This document shows positions 1 to 14,400 of a stretch of 64,000 nt of DNA, one piece after another. This DNA comes from Paracentrotus lividus (taxonomy: Eukaryota > Echinodermata > Echinoidea > Camarodonta > Echinidae), in contig CALNVZ010000174.1 in NCBI GenBank assembly GCA_940671915.1, forward strand, positions 79,628,280 to 79,692,279. The letters are read 5' to 3'. Position 1 is the stretch's first letter; each line of letters opens with the position of its first letter. The translations under genes were made by a program, and so were the position numbers. Below the pieces are notes generated by a model. That model was not told where the DNA came from and did not search any database. It worked only from the letters and a program-made list of their open reading frames with translations.

Positions 1-12
1 CAGATAAAGGAG
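1..12 (+). CDS. SART1: SART1 exon, 3' end only (cut by window edge)
   Basis: The first 12 bases end at a perfect GTAAGT donor. The last G supplies the first base of the GAT codon completed by the exon at 3675, giving DKG-DERQDD across the junction. Phase fits, but the piece is too short to be certain. Confidence 0.5.
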
Positions 13-3000
13 GTAAGTTTTCATATTATCGCCGATTTTCCCTTAAGTGACCGAATACCTTTTCGTATTTGCCTACAAAAAATGATAAAATACAAACAAA
101 ATATTTGGCGCCCATAAGTTTGAAGATAGATGTGGCGTCACTAAGTTTCGGGTCAATTTGGAGCCCCTTAAATTTAAGATTAATTTGGTCCCTTCCCTTT
201 TCCTTACTTTTACTTTTCCGTACCCCTCATAATTTTTTTTCCCTTTCCTATAATACAGTTACCCATCCCTTTCCTTTTTACTTCTTTGGGAATGGGAAAC
301 GTGCGCTAATAAATAAATAAATCAATCAATAAATGAATAAATAAATTTATTTAGTTGTTATCAGGTATTGGTGAGTGGAATATTATTAAAATGCTGAAAA
401 CGTCCTGCCTTTTTTGGGTCACTTTAAATATAGTTTATGGATATAGGGTTGGGTATTGCCTATAGAGGAATGGGCAAAGTTAACCTTTCAATTTAAAATC
501 AACCTTTGGAATGTTTGTGAGAAAGTCTTAGACATCAGCCTTGAACCCGCCAAAAAAAAAATGGGGGGGGGGTGGGGTATAATATAAATCTATAATCCGG
601 AACAACGAACGCTGGGCAACCAAAACAAACTAAAAAAACAAAACCAAATGCCATATTGACAAAACAATTTAAGGAACTTTGTTTTCATTATAAGGACCCC
701 CCCCCCCCACCAAAAAAGATTTTGGACACTCCAGGTTTTAGGGAGCCAATCAAGGGTAGTTATTGATTTTTTTTTGTGATTCTTTTTTGGTTGTCTTCAG
801 TGACGATGTGTGCGTGGTGATATGTGATGAGGTGTTTTGAAGGGTGTGGAGTCTTATTTTGAATATTTTGGTCAAAACATGTCGAATCTGGTAAGTGTTG
901 AATCGGCAATTGACCTTAGTACGTGACAAGGAAATCGCTGCAGGATGCATTAAGTCTTTGAGACCATCTCCTTTCACTGCCTTCTGAATGCAGCAGGTTC
1001 AAATCTATCTCTCCCTCCTCTCTGGACGTTCATCCCTCCCACTGTTACATCCTGTAGTCCTAACCATCTAGAGCACTCACTTCGAAAGTTGATGTCACAC
1101 AGTTAGTCTATGTTTTTCTCCAATTTTGTGAATTATTGAAATAGTAAGGGATTTCAAATTAAGCTTTTGAGATGAATCCTACTTTAACAGCACCAGTAAA
1201 GATAAATGCAGACTTGCTCCATTCACTGATGCAATAAAATGCTGTGCCTAGATTAACCCACATTAGCTTTTTATGCCCCCCCCCCATGAACATATTATTA
1301 TATAAAATTGTTAATATACTATGGTATCTAAGACTTATTACAACTGCTAGGATTTCGCCACAGGTGTGCTACATATCCGTATGGCCTACTAAAGTACAAT
1401 TAAACATAACTATAGACAATGTTCCACCCGATGTTCGTACCGTAGTTGGGCATTCCAAGCAAAAACAGGACATGACCCCCCAATATTCAATCAAGTACCA
1501 TGACAAAATTTGGTAACAATAGACAGCTATAAGCTCAAATTCAATTTGTGCATGGTAACGATTAAGGGCATTTTTGGTTTAAAATGGGCATTAATATTCA
1601 AAACTAAATGTCAATTAATCTTTTTTATTATAATATTTCATGTAGGAATGTACCTAGAAAATGAAAATATACTTTGATCATATTATTATGAAAGCAGGAT
1701 AATAAAAAATAAAGTTTCAACAAGATTCTTGCTCGCGATCTCTGTTCACATCAAAGTGAGCACAAACATGAAGTACCTCAAAATGTCACTCTCGTACCAC
1801 AAAAACACATATTTTAAATATTTTAGAATAAGGGTTAAATGGCAACAAATTATTTGCAATCTGGAACACCACCATACCTATCATTACAAAACTTTTTAAT
1901 TTGAATGGATTTTGAGAATACGGCCTCATAAAATGTGTCACTCCGTAACCATTATGGTTACGGTAGTACATCCCATTGCATTGCATGTACAACATGTACA
2001 TTAATCAAAGCTCACTCTAACATAGAACTTTTTTAATCAGAAATTCTTTTAGATAGTGCCAAGAAGACACGGGTGTCCAGCTTGAGGATGATAATAAAAA
2101 TGCAAAGAAAGAGCCCTTGTCAGCAAAATGCACAACCAGGCATTTGAGGTCTGATATGAGCTCCTTTAAGGATACCCTTGCAGCAGATTATTGGAAGAAA
2201 GTGGATGAGGCTGTGAACTCAATCATTTGGTTACATGTAATACATTAAGTTAACTAAATAGTTTAAAGAAACCGACTGTACATAAAATAAAAGTAACAAT
2301 GGTTTGAAAATTACCCTACGTGCTACAAAAAAAGCATGACAGAATGAACATCATCAAGAAGCATTAAAAAGCAAAAACAACATAGATTATTCTAGCACAA
2401 ATTAAATTCTAATAAATTTGGACACACAAAGACTAACCAGATTAGGAAAAAATTTGAAAAGATTAAAAAGAAAATAATGTGTTGAAAAATTGCAATAATA
2501 CAATATGATCAAATTCTGTGTAAAGCATCTCCCACCTATGCTATATATAACAAATGGAATGAAATGACGCCAAAGAAAGGAGAAGAAGCATTATTGCTAT
2601 TTAAAAAGAATTTGCATAAATGCATATATAAGTAGACAATTTCTAAAAATCAAATTTCAAATCTGTGTAGAAGTTTGGTAAACCTCATGTAGCTCTACGT
2701 AGATGGAAAAAAACCAAACAAAATCAAAATCGGTCGACAAATAAAAAATCCATTATTTGTGAATTTTGAAAAAGCGCAAAATTAGCATACTAATGAGTTA
2801 AATCGTGTAGAAATTTTGAACCCCCACCCGACTATCATAACAGAGCAAGCAGAATTAAAATGAAACAACAAAGAGTTTTTTTATTAGAAAGGAGACATAG
2901 TCCATTTACATGCATTGTGTGGATGATTCAGAGGTCACTCCGTAACCGTCACTCCGTAACCGGACATGGGTTCAATTTAAGTCGTAATTAACAAAATATT

Positions 3001-6000
3001 CAACCAATTTCTCATGCAAGGCAGCATATGATACCTAGTATAACATAGAATCCAATCAATACTCAAGATTATGATAGCCATTTAAAGTTCACAGAGTTAA
3101 GCAAAAAGTTTTGTCAAATGCATACCCATTTGCTCACTACCCTAACCATGATATGAATATCATACCTCATTAATCATGGCAGATCACTATAGCAAATGTT
3201 ATCATTTGAAAAGGAGGGACCATCAGCTATTTCATGAACCATTCTTGTAAATAAAGATTAAAAAGTAGGATATAAATGTGTTTGAATGCTGAAATGTTGC
3301 TTCTGAATGTCACTCCGTTACCTTGGAACTGCCCAGTTATAGCTTATTTTGCAGATTGTCAAAATAATGTCAAATAGAACAATGAGAGATGATTTTTACT
3401 ATAGACTAAAAGCAGCCTGATGAACACTATTCTGTTTCTTTTATCCTCATTTAGGGCTATCACATGGAGAATTAGAAAAACAATTCTCAACTAAATTTGA
3501 TCTGAATCCTACATGGGTAACTTTCCAAAAATAATATTCCAATAATTATTGGCCTTCTTTTCTCCTGTATACAGTTCTATTCACTTGTATACCATTTGTA
3601 TATTTGAGGACTCATGGTTAATCATAAGAGTCCAAGAAACAAATCACAATCATTTATTCAACTGTTTGTTGCAGATGAGAGACAAGATGATACTTCTGGT
3701 GGAGTTGGCTCTGGAGGCTTTGCTGAGAGTCTCAGTATTGCAGAAACAAAGTGAGTTCCATTGACATTGTTTTTTTTAAATGAATTTGAGAGGTAGTAAT
3801 ATTCACCTATTGCATTCAATATCAGCATTCATCAACCAGAAAAGTATAATGTTATAGGTACATGTACATTCCCAAATGGAGGAATATTAAAAGAGTGATT
3901 CATGTAGTCGTCTCGGACTGCTTTGCTTTTGAATTTTAGTTTTTAAATAGTAGATAATTTGTTTATCTGGTGATTTTAGCTCATATCTACTTGTGTTTGA
4001 GAAGATAAGATTTGATTGAAACTTGGTATACCTGTCCTCATATTGTCCAAATGAAAACTGGGTAATATTATTTATTTATATTATAAGACAAAGTTAATAG
4101 GTGGTCTGTATAGCCATACCGAACACCTCTTAATTTCATCAGAATTTCCTTCCTTTATCATTAATATTTTTCTTATTTTTCATCACTTTCTTGTTGTCAC
4201 AATAACATACATGGAAACATGCCTTCATGAAATGTCTCAAAACTTGGCATACACAGGCACAAAGGTCAGGACATGACATCCAAACATTTTCAACTTTGAT
4301 CTTTTCTGATGACTTTATCCAGGTGCCATTTTGTAAGAACAAAATCATTGTCATGTCTTCATAGTTTGTTTCTATTTTGATCCCTTCAGCAAACTGCGAG
4401 CCAAACTAGGCCTAGCCCCATTGGATGTGGATGATGGAGAAGGTGGGGGCGGCGGAGAGCCAGGGGAGATTGTGGAAGAGAAACAGGATGTTCACAAGCC
4501 TGCTGAAAACATCTCAGAAGTCAAAAAAAGGGAAGCTCTCAAAGAAAAAATGGCTTTGATTCGAGAGAAGAGACTCATCAATAAGAAATTACAGTGAGTA
4601 TTGTGCAAGAGCTAGAGTTTCCCTTTAATCAATTGAGTGCTTTGTAACATATAGAGGTACGGTCAATTGCAATTTTGAAGAAAAAAATCCTATTGGTTCA
4701 CAGCGAGACTTTTATGCAAGAAGTTTATGCGACAAGGATCATGATTGGTTAATATCGATTTGTAATTGATCGTAACTCTTTATGTTACAGGGCACAAAAT
4801 TGGTGAGATTAAACTGGATTTATATTATGCTTATTTACATTAAATAAGAGCTCTTTACTGTTAAACCGTGTTAAAGGTTGGTCAAATTTTCAGTGCCTTG
4901 GTCTTTTATTTGAAATTTATTAAAGGACTATTCAAGTTTTCTTCCAGTTATCAGATACATGCTGACATGTAATTGCTTATTCAAGCAGGATTCCCAGCCC
5001 ATCAGGGAAAATTATTTTACTTTTTTTCCAGCCAGGGAAAAGTCAGGGAATTTGATAAAAATGCCATAAATCAGGGAAAAGTCAGGGAATTATGATTGGC
5101 CCTAAAATCAAAAGTACGGTTGTCAGTCAGACTACTGTTTTATACTGCAAATAATTCATTGCGACAACATAGAAAACAAGTGAAAATGGAAATAGGTTAA
5201 AATAATTATCAGGGAATTTCGAGACTCTATCAGGGAAAAATCAGGAAATTTTGTTTTCTTGAAATGCTGTCAAGGCAGCATAGTTAAATGGTCTGAACAC
5301 TTGATTGAGGGTTCAAAGGTCATCTCAGCACTTGTATCCTTGACCCATTCGCGCCATTGTCCCACATTTTGTGGTTTGGGTCAATAACTTTTGTTTCAGA
5401 ACTCTAAAAAATACACCAGGTACAGTGTCCCCAAAAATTATTTGTACACTTTGAAAAAATGAAATTAAACAAATCGATGTTGGTTTGAAATTTCAATTAC
5501 TATTTATATCAGATGGTAGGTAATGTCACCATCACCTGAACCCAAAATCTCAAATGTTCCGTCTGTCTCCGAAGTTCTAGGCCGCCATTTGCAATTTCCA
5601 TGGCCCAAAAATTATTTGTACACTTCAGAAGATGGGTTTTTATAGGAATATTTGAAATTTTGGGGGAACTTCTTTGGCTTCCAGGGCAGTCATCAACCTC
5701 CTTGGCATACTGTCGACCAATTTAGCACTCATTTCACGGCCAATACCATTGCAAGTTCGCTGGAGCGTGTCCTGGAGCTGCTGGAGGTTTGATGGTGAGT
5801 CTTGAGGGCGCTGTCGCTTCAGATAACCTCTCATGTGCTAAATGGGGATTAAATCTGGGATCTGAGGTGCTTTTTCTAGCTTCTTAACAAGTTTCTGCTA
5901 AAATAATGCTTTAATATGATTCGCTGAGTGCTTGGGGTCCATGTCATGTTGGAACACAATTTGAAGACCAATCAGCCTTTACGCAAGTGGGAGCATCTAA

Positions 6001-8411
6001 GAGGCAAAAATAGTCTCATGGACATCAGTTTTCATGATGATATTGATAGACGGACAGTAAGCAATGAAATATTGCAAATTGTGACCAAAGAAAATTGCAT
6101 CCAAGGCCCCAGAGGCTGAGGAATTACTGGGTGCCCTCAAGAGTGTCTACAACAGGCTAAATGGCTACATGACTATAAGTGCAATAATTGGCAAGAGAGA
6201 AGCCAAATGTAAGGGATAGTAACAAAGAAGCGTCATGCTTTTGCAAATCAACATGTGAACAAGCCTGTGGAGTTCTAGAACTCTGTTCTAAGACCTAATT
6301 AATGCAAAACTGATTGGATATGATGCACGGGACCATGTGTGTCTTGTAGGAAGATTTCAGTCGGTCATGCTTGGAGCCAACAGTGAAGCACAGAGGAGGA
6401 TGTTTCATGATTTGGAGTTGTATGGCAGCCAGTAGAGTTGGAGAGATAAATTTCATAACATGGCATCATGAATGCCGAAGCCAAGAGGATATCCTTGCCC
6501 CTCAGAATGGCTCAGATGCTCCCATCTGCTTCAAATCTGAATGGTCGTCAATTTACGGTCCAACATAACAATGACCCCAAGTACTCAGCAAACCATATTA
6601 AAGCAATATTGCAACAGAAACATGTAAAGCTGGAAGAAAGAGCACCTCAGAGCCCATATTTAATCCCCATTTAGCACATGAGAGGTGATCTGAAGCGACA
6701 GCGCCCTCAAGACTCACCATCAAACCTCCAGCAGCTCCAGGACACGCTCCAGCGAACTTGGAATGGTATTGGCCGTGAAATGAGTGCTAAATTGGTCGAC
6801 AGTATCCCAAGGAGGTTGATGACTTCCCTGGAAGCCAAAGAAGGCCCCTCAAAATTTCAAGTACTCCTTTAAAAACCCATCTTCTGAAGTGTACAAATAA
6901 TTTTTGGGCCATGAAAATTGCAAATGGCCGCCTAGAACTTCCAAGACAGACGGAACATTTGAGATTTAGTGTTTAGGTGATAGTAACATTACCTACCATT
7001 TGATATAAATAGTAATTAAAATTTCAAACCAACATCGATTTATTTAATTACATTTTTTCAAAGTGTACAAATAATTTTTGGGGACACTGTATATCAGTAG
7101 AAAGAGAACAAATTTCTGCATACATTGTGCCCATTGTTGTTGCATGGCCATACTGCATTTGATGTCAGGAATTTTATTTATAAGAATAATCCTTAAAATC
7201 CCTAAATTGGCAACACATTGGAAAGTTGAAGATCGCCGTTTTTCATCAAAATTGGCAATTAAATTTTTTTTTTGAAGTTCCTCACCATGTGTGTTGGTTT
7301 CAAAGATATCACATTCAATTAGAAGCATGCAGCATTAAAATAAAAATATTGCTGTTCCCAATTTGAGGAATAAAATGAGATTAATTTAGCCCTCAAATAA
7401 TCTCTGTCCTGAATGAGAGCAGGGCATTATCCGTAGTTCAGCCTGTGATCAAATGACATCATCTACATTCACATACATGCTGAGCTCCATCGATTGCAAT
7501 CAGCTGTGATGTTGATGCCAGACCACACTGTACATTCTTCCTATCCATGTATTTAATAGGAATGTGAGATTTGAATATCATTTTCCCTGGATTCGCTTGC
7601 TGCATCTGTAATTGTTTTCCACCACAAGCCGGAGTAGCCCTATCACCATAAAGAGAGCACCCTGTTTATATGTTGTAATTCTCACATATTGCTATGCTTG
7701 CATCTTCATTCAAATCAGCTGCAACAGTCACCTTTATAGTATGCTAGTTATGGGGATTGCTTGACAACTAAAACTCAACAAATAAACAATTTCTTACAAT
7801 CTAAATGATCAATGACTGCTAGACACCATATTCCCTCAGTGCTCCTACTGACACAGAGATGCCAACACTACGGAATAATTATAACATTAGAAATTAGAAC
7901 GCCAATAACGCAAATAGTTAGAAAAGCTAAGACAAATGACTTCTCACTAGAGAAAGCATGAATAATAACATTTTGCTCCGTCATTCAATTTTGGGAATGC
8001 GTTCAAATCAATAGTTCTCTTTTTCTTGTTAACAAGACATTTGTTTCCGCTGTTTTATTTAAACTATTTGCGTTATTCGCGTTCTAATGTCTAATGTTAT
8101 AATTATTCCGTAGTGTTGGCATCTCTGCTGACAGCTCATTTTCATATTCGCTGTGCTATGTGATGCAGAGATCCATTCCTTATTTCCTTGAATTTGTCTC
8201 AATTTTATCTCAATTTAACAGCAAAGTGAAGGTCCTCGCTGATGATGATGATGATGATGATGCTGCAGCTTGGGTGGAGAGGATGAGAAAGAAACAGATA
8301 GCCAAAGCTGAAGCAGACAGGAGGGTGAGAGCCATAGATAGATAGATTAATGTAGATGGATGGATAGATAGATAGATGGATAGATATATAGATAGATAGA
8401 TAGATAGATAT

Positions 8412-8477
<66 letters not shown>

Positions 8478-11400
8478 TTACCAAACACAGAAGTGAAGTA
8501 AATTACAAGTAAGAGAGGGATTAGGACACCCGATAAAATGCAAAGCTTGTAGGATATAGGGTCTACTCTTCACTAACAGTTTTGATAATACATTCATAAT
8601 CAGTGCAAAGGGAGTAAATATAATACTGGGTATAAAGGGGTGCGGTACAGGAGAAAGCTATGTGCATGTATATAGTACCTGGGCAAATTGATTTGAGAGA
8701 GAAGTGATAAGATTGGTAAATAGAAAGATACAACAAATAAGATATATAGACCTTGAGAATGAACTAAAAAACATGCAGGAGGAATACAAATCAATAAACA
8801 TTTAGGACAAGAAGAAATTAACTCTTACTGTTATAGGCACACACATGTATGATAAGAGACAGAGAGAGAGACAGGGAAATGAAATAGGAAAGGATAATGA
8901 GAGGACCTGTATTGTATATATTTTCTTCGAATTATGCACTAAAACAAAGTCCTTTGTTAAATTGTTATTGCTGATTTCATTTTTATTGAACATTTTGTAG
9001 TTGGGTCAGTTCATATCAGATGTAAATATTGTCGGCCTCATGCCAAAAGGGCCTTACCATTTTTAGTATGTGTACATTATGAATGGCCTTTAAAAACATT
9101 AAGGCCCTTCTGGCATGAGGCCGACGATATTTTCAAAATATTATTCTCGTCTTTTTTAGGCAAAGATGCTGGAGGAGATGGATGCTGAATTTGGAATTGG
9201 CAAAATTGTTGAGGATGAGTTCAGTAAGACCAAAGAGAAAAATGTAAGTGCTCTATCATGTTTCATTGTGAACTGTAGTGAGATGAATAGTAATTGTAAA
9301 GGTGATTGGGGATAAATTTGGAGCAAATATGAAAATCCTCTGACTTACAACCCCCTCTTCCCCCCTCGGGGGGGGGGGGGATATTAAGGTCAGTTACTCA
9401 ATTCTTGCATTGCATATCAGTGTTCTGGTTTGGAAGTAGATGTATTCTAGGATGGAGATTATTATTATTATTATTATTATTAAGAAAAAAACATGTTATG
9501 ACTATTCAATCCACACTAATATCAGTATAATGTTTATGTTGTCCGTATACTACTTCACATGCCTGATATCATTATCCTTTCATAAAAAAACTGTACATAT
9601 TTTATTTTTTGTTTGTTTCCTCATTTATTGTAAAGCTAAATTTTAATTTTCTCATTTTTGTCTGATTTTCAAAAGGCATATTCCAGGAAAAATTTGGAAG
9701 GATTTAAAGTGGAACATTCTCTGAAGAACTTTAATGAAGGACAAAGTGTCATTCTCACTCTCAAAGATATGGGTAAGTTATCTAGATAAATGCATTGACT
9801 GTGTTAACAAAAGATAAATACTTAGTCATAATTGCTGTTTAACATGAATGGGTAAGCTTTTAGAGAAATAAACTTCTATGCCTAATTTAAGACCACTGTT
9901 TTGGAACCTGGGAGGTTTTATTGCAAAAATGAGACCAAGATTTGGGAAATGAAAGTAATTTTTATTATCATATATTCAGGTATTCATTTACTTTATTAAT
10001 AAAATCTGACCAAATCAAATGCTTGGTACACCTAGATAGATACATTACAACAAGAAGATGTCTTACTGAATGTAAAATTACTCACGAGAAAGATAGAAAG
10101 TTACAAATTATATAAAAGCATTAAAGCTCATTTAAAATCTGGCTTTTATTGAACTACATTGTTGCTTGATCAATGTGTGGATGCATTACAAGAGAGGAAG
10201 TTTTTTAAAGCTCGTTTAAACTGTAGTATGTACCGAAAATACCACATTTTTTAAATCCCCTTGTTATCTGTATAGATTCATTACAAAATGAAGTCTTAAT
10301 AAATGTAAACATGATTGATACTGATAAAGTGAAGAAGATTCAAATGTAATTTTTTGAAATTTTTTAAAATATGAAATCTGGTGTATAGTGAATTAAAATG
10401 TTGTTTGATCACCTTTATAGATGCATTAGAAGAGGAAGAGGATGTCTTAGTAAATGTAAACATGATTGATAATGAGAAAGCTAAGAAGAACGTGGAGCTG
10501 AGGAAGAAAAAACCTGATTACAAGGCGTATCAAGAAGATGACTTCGATGAGGAAGGAATGGTAAGCTACCCCCCCCCCTTCACAGGTTTATATCCACTTG
10601 GTCTAACAGCAGTTAGTCTAATTCTCTGAGCTAAATGAGCTGAACCCATTTGGTCTATTAATAATTTGATCTAATGCATACTTGGTTAAATTCTCACTGG
10701 GTCTAATGACCACTCGGTATAAAGTGTCAATTTGTCTAAAAGCTAAGTTTTCTAATTGCATTTTCGTCTAATTCCCAAATTAATATTTGGTCTTTTATCA
10801 GTTTGTTACAGAAATTGACTAAGTTGTGTTAGACCAAAAGGCCATTAGATAAAATAGATAACAGTATTGGTTGAGTTAGAGCTCGAGTATGAAAATCATA
10901 TTTACTATCAGGAACAAAAAAAAAACAAAAAAAACACACACTTAAAAGAATCCAGTTCATTGAATGAGATTCAAACTTGTTGTTTATTGCTTTGGCTCAT
11001 TTTCCCAGCATGATTGTTAACATATAGATCAGTAAGGAAACCCAAGTTGAAAGTAACTAGCAAATTGCTTGCTTTGCTATCAAGATATCTATGGTTTTAT
11101 ATTTAAATTTTATCTTCCACTTTTAATCATGCAGGGCCATATGCCGAGCCTTTTTTTCTTCTTGTTTAGCTGTTCCCAGATAGGTGATTTCCGTTTGTTC
11201 TTAAACGTTCAGTAGTTTGTAATTATGGTCAGAGTAGTAGGATTGTATTAATTTTGATCCTTTTACGACTTGTTTTTGGAATTTACTAACACACTTTAAC
11301 GAACCTATGTATCCCACTTCAGTTCCGACACAAGACCCTTCTTGGCAAGTATGATGAGGAGATTGAAGGAGAACAAAAGAAGTCATTCCGTCTGGATCAA

Positions 11401-14400
11401 GCAGGAGGGGCTAACTATGATGATCAAGATCACATGGATAGTATACGTAGCCAGCTCAGGCAACAGGCTGTAAGTCCTTCTAAAATCATTTCAATATCAT
11501 TTGGTACATAGTTAACTCAGGCAACTGGCTGTATACGTAAGTACATCCAAAAACAATTCAGTATTATTTGATAAGCCAATCATCAGCCCTGGTAATTGGG
11601 TAATAGAAAGTTTACAAATCAAGAGAAACTGACCTGAACTTGATTCTGTAATATTTATTGAGCAGTATATTGGTTGTTTTCACCAGCGATACATAAACAT
11701 GCTCATGAAAGCTTGCTTAGAATTACATTTTTGTGAAACCGCCACTACATGAAGACCAGGTCTCGATTTCCCCCTTGTTCAGTTGTTCTGTATTCTCTAC
11801 CAAAAAGTCTTTAATAGTTATTATTAGCTCAAGCCATAGCCATGTTGTTATTTTGTGTAATATTTTTGTATTTAATTGTGGCAAAAGTACATTAATTTGC
11901 AGCTTTGCACATTAAGTACATTTCATTTGGTGAGAATTGATTTTGTATTATTACCAGCATTCAAGGTTGTTTTTTTTCTTCAGTTTATCTGAGTGGCCTA
12001 CATCCTTGGGATTGAGAAGCTCAGTCACAGCCTGTGGCAGGGTGGGCCAGGACAATACAACCCCACATGGGGCCACCAAAAACACAGACATACCTTTTTC
12101 TAGTAAAGATAAAGTTATCATCTATTAACTGTACCATCCAAGGATGATTACTATGCTGTCATAAATACTCCATTCACTATGAACGCCAAAAACAACAAGA
12201 ACTTTTTAGTTTAAAAAAAATGCATTATGATCAAGCAATAATTATTTTCTTTTCTTCATTATCATTTCCATTATTAATGAAATATAATTATAATTTTCAT
12301 TTCTTTCATTTTCATCAGGTGAGTCTATACACAGAAGCACCAACTGTAGCGTCAGAGTATTACACACCAACTGAGTTGGAAACCTTTAAGAAACCCAAGA
12401 AGAAGAGGAGGAAACTGAAAGCTAAGTCGATAGCAGATGAACTCACTCCAATATCTGATACAGGCAGAGATCATGGTGCAAGGTTAGTACTCTATGCAAG
12501 ACAAAATATTACCCAAAGATCTAGAGGAATTTGCTTTTCCTATCAAATTGACATCAATATTTGCATTTCACCCATAGCAAGAGAGAATATTTCCCAAAGA
12601 TCTAGAGGACTTCATTTTTCCTCTTAAATTGGCATCAGTTATATTTGCATTTCACTCCTACATTCATTTGGGGGGGGGGGGGAAGAGAAATTTATATATT
12701 AACAAAGGTTACAATTTAATGGAACTCCCGAAATTTGAGCATGGCAACAGTTGTTAAAAATACATCCCGTTTAGAGATTTTAATTTTTTTTGTATGTCAT
12801 ATACATTCAGCAATGGAAAATGAGTTTCCAGCAGGACTCCAACCAGAGACCTTCAGATGGCTAAACAGGTGCTCTTCTGGCTGAGCTACAGAAACCCTGT
12901 ATTGGCGTTCTTCCAAGAAAACATATCCTCAGTGGGCTGATAAAACCTTGTATTTAAAAAATGTCAAAAGTTCAGGAGAGCGAAAAAATGTAGATTCCAA
13001 CACACTGTAACCTCTGCGCTCAAATTTTCCTATGATATGCTGTGATGGCTTCATTTTGGGGTAAGAGAGCTGGTATTTTGGACAGGATTACACTTGACTG
13101 ATTACCTGGAGATTAACCCAAAGAATTGATTTTCACTAGATTTTAAGAAATAAGGTTTTATCAGCCCACTGACAATATCTTTATAATTGTTTTCTTTTGC
13201 TATTTTTGATGTGACTCAGAGGAGGGATCAGGAGAAGGCATAGAGAAGAAGATGATGATGCACCTAGAGAACAGAGGATACCAGTCCCTCAGCAGGATGC
13301 TATGGATATGGATGTAGACTTCCCTGATGCTGATCAAGGTAAACCCATTGATTCATATCAACTTGATCTAATAGCAGCTGGTCCAATTCTCTGATTATCT
13401 AATACCACATGGGTGAAACCCATTGACTATCTACCATCTACCCATCTACTAACAGTTTGGTCAAAATGCCAATATGGAGTTAGACTTCCCTAATACCGAT
13501 CAAATTTAACTTGGTCAAATTGTTGATAACCATGTGGTCTAACAATGAGCTCATTTTGCCAACATAATTGTAAACATATACTGTATTTGCTGTTATTTTT
13601 GGACAATTTATTTTTCACGCTTAGAGGCCTCAAAACATATTTGTGGGTTGTTAAATTTGTGCTGCATTTATGTATGAATGCAATTGAATCCATTCAAAGT
13701 ATGCATAAGAAAGTAGGCCTATATATGTTTTTGAATTCGCACCTATTTTTGCATGAAATGGCCAGAGCAATATAATTTTATTTATTTTGGTCCCTTTTGC
13801 ATTTGTTTTGGGAAATCGAACAAAGTCAATAAATTCCTTTAATTCCTTAATGAATAACATGAATCTGTTGTATTTCCTATCCAGTTCCCATTGAATTTGG
13901 GCGATCAAGGGATGGGGATGATGATATCTGGGGTCAAGTAATCGAGGATGAAGCAGAGAAAGAACTACACAATGTTCTCAATAAAGCCAGGAAACTCAAG
14001 CAGAAGAGCAAGAGTAGTCAACGAGTCGAAGATCAGGTAGGCCTCATTTTAAGACGTGCCATTGGCAAGTCCATTTGTAAGACATTAATCCTTTGAACCC
14101 CAAAGGCTCCATATATCCTTAAATGGAAGTCTTGAAAACATGAAAATAAACAAATCCATGTAAGGTTTTTATTCAATTTTTCACATTCAGGTTTCTGTGA
14201 CAAAAGATTAAAGTTCAACTAAAGTTGTGGTAGAGAAAATTAAATTTTATTGAAACTTGCATAACTTGTCTTCATATGGGCGAAAGATATAATTATGTTG
14301 TGTACATGATAATGGTGTAGTTAGCATAAACATGTGGAGATGTTCATCAAAATGAGGTCATAATTGCTTCACTCTCACCCTAGAACTCTGGGCCTGCCAA

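Larger units (their letters stand above)
5423..7089 (+). mobile_element. Tc1-like transposon, palindromic (long inverted arms)
   Basis: Ends read CAGTGTCCCCAAAAATTATT and its complement, each flanked by the TA target duplication typical of Tc1/mariner (5421-5422 and 7090-7091). The inverted arms extend far inside: about 5423-6000 pairs with about 6480-7089. Transposase-like coding appears in both arms, reading inward to outward. The element sits in SART1 intron 3 and is inactive by inspection (stops, frameshifts). Confidence 0.9.

Noticed and set aside
2055-2247. Open stretch reading [16 protein letters not shown] and later [18 protein letters not shown]
   Set aside because: An in-frame TAG sits at the possible acceptor, there is no clear donor, and it matches no part of SART1 or other family I know; it may be a relic of some gene but cannot be supported.
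8210-8488. Minus-strand open frame with a tandem SIYLS repeat
   Set aside because: It is the translation of the GATA microsatellite opposite a SART1 exon.
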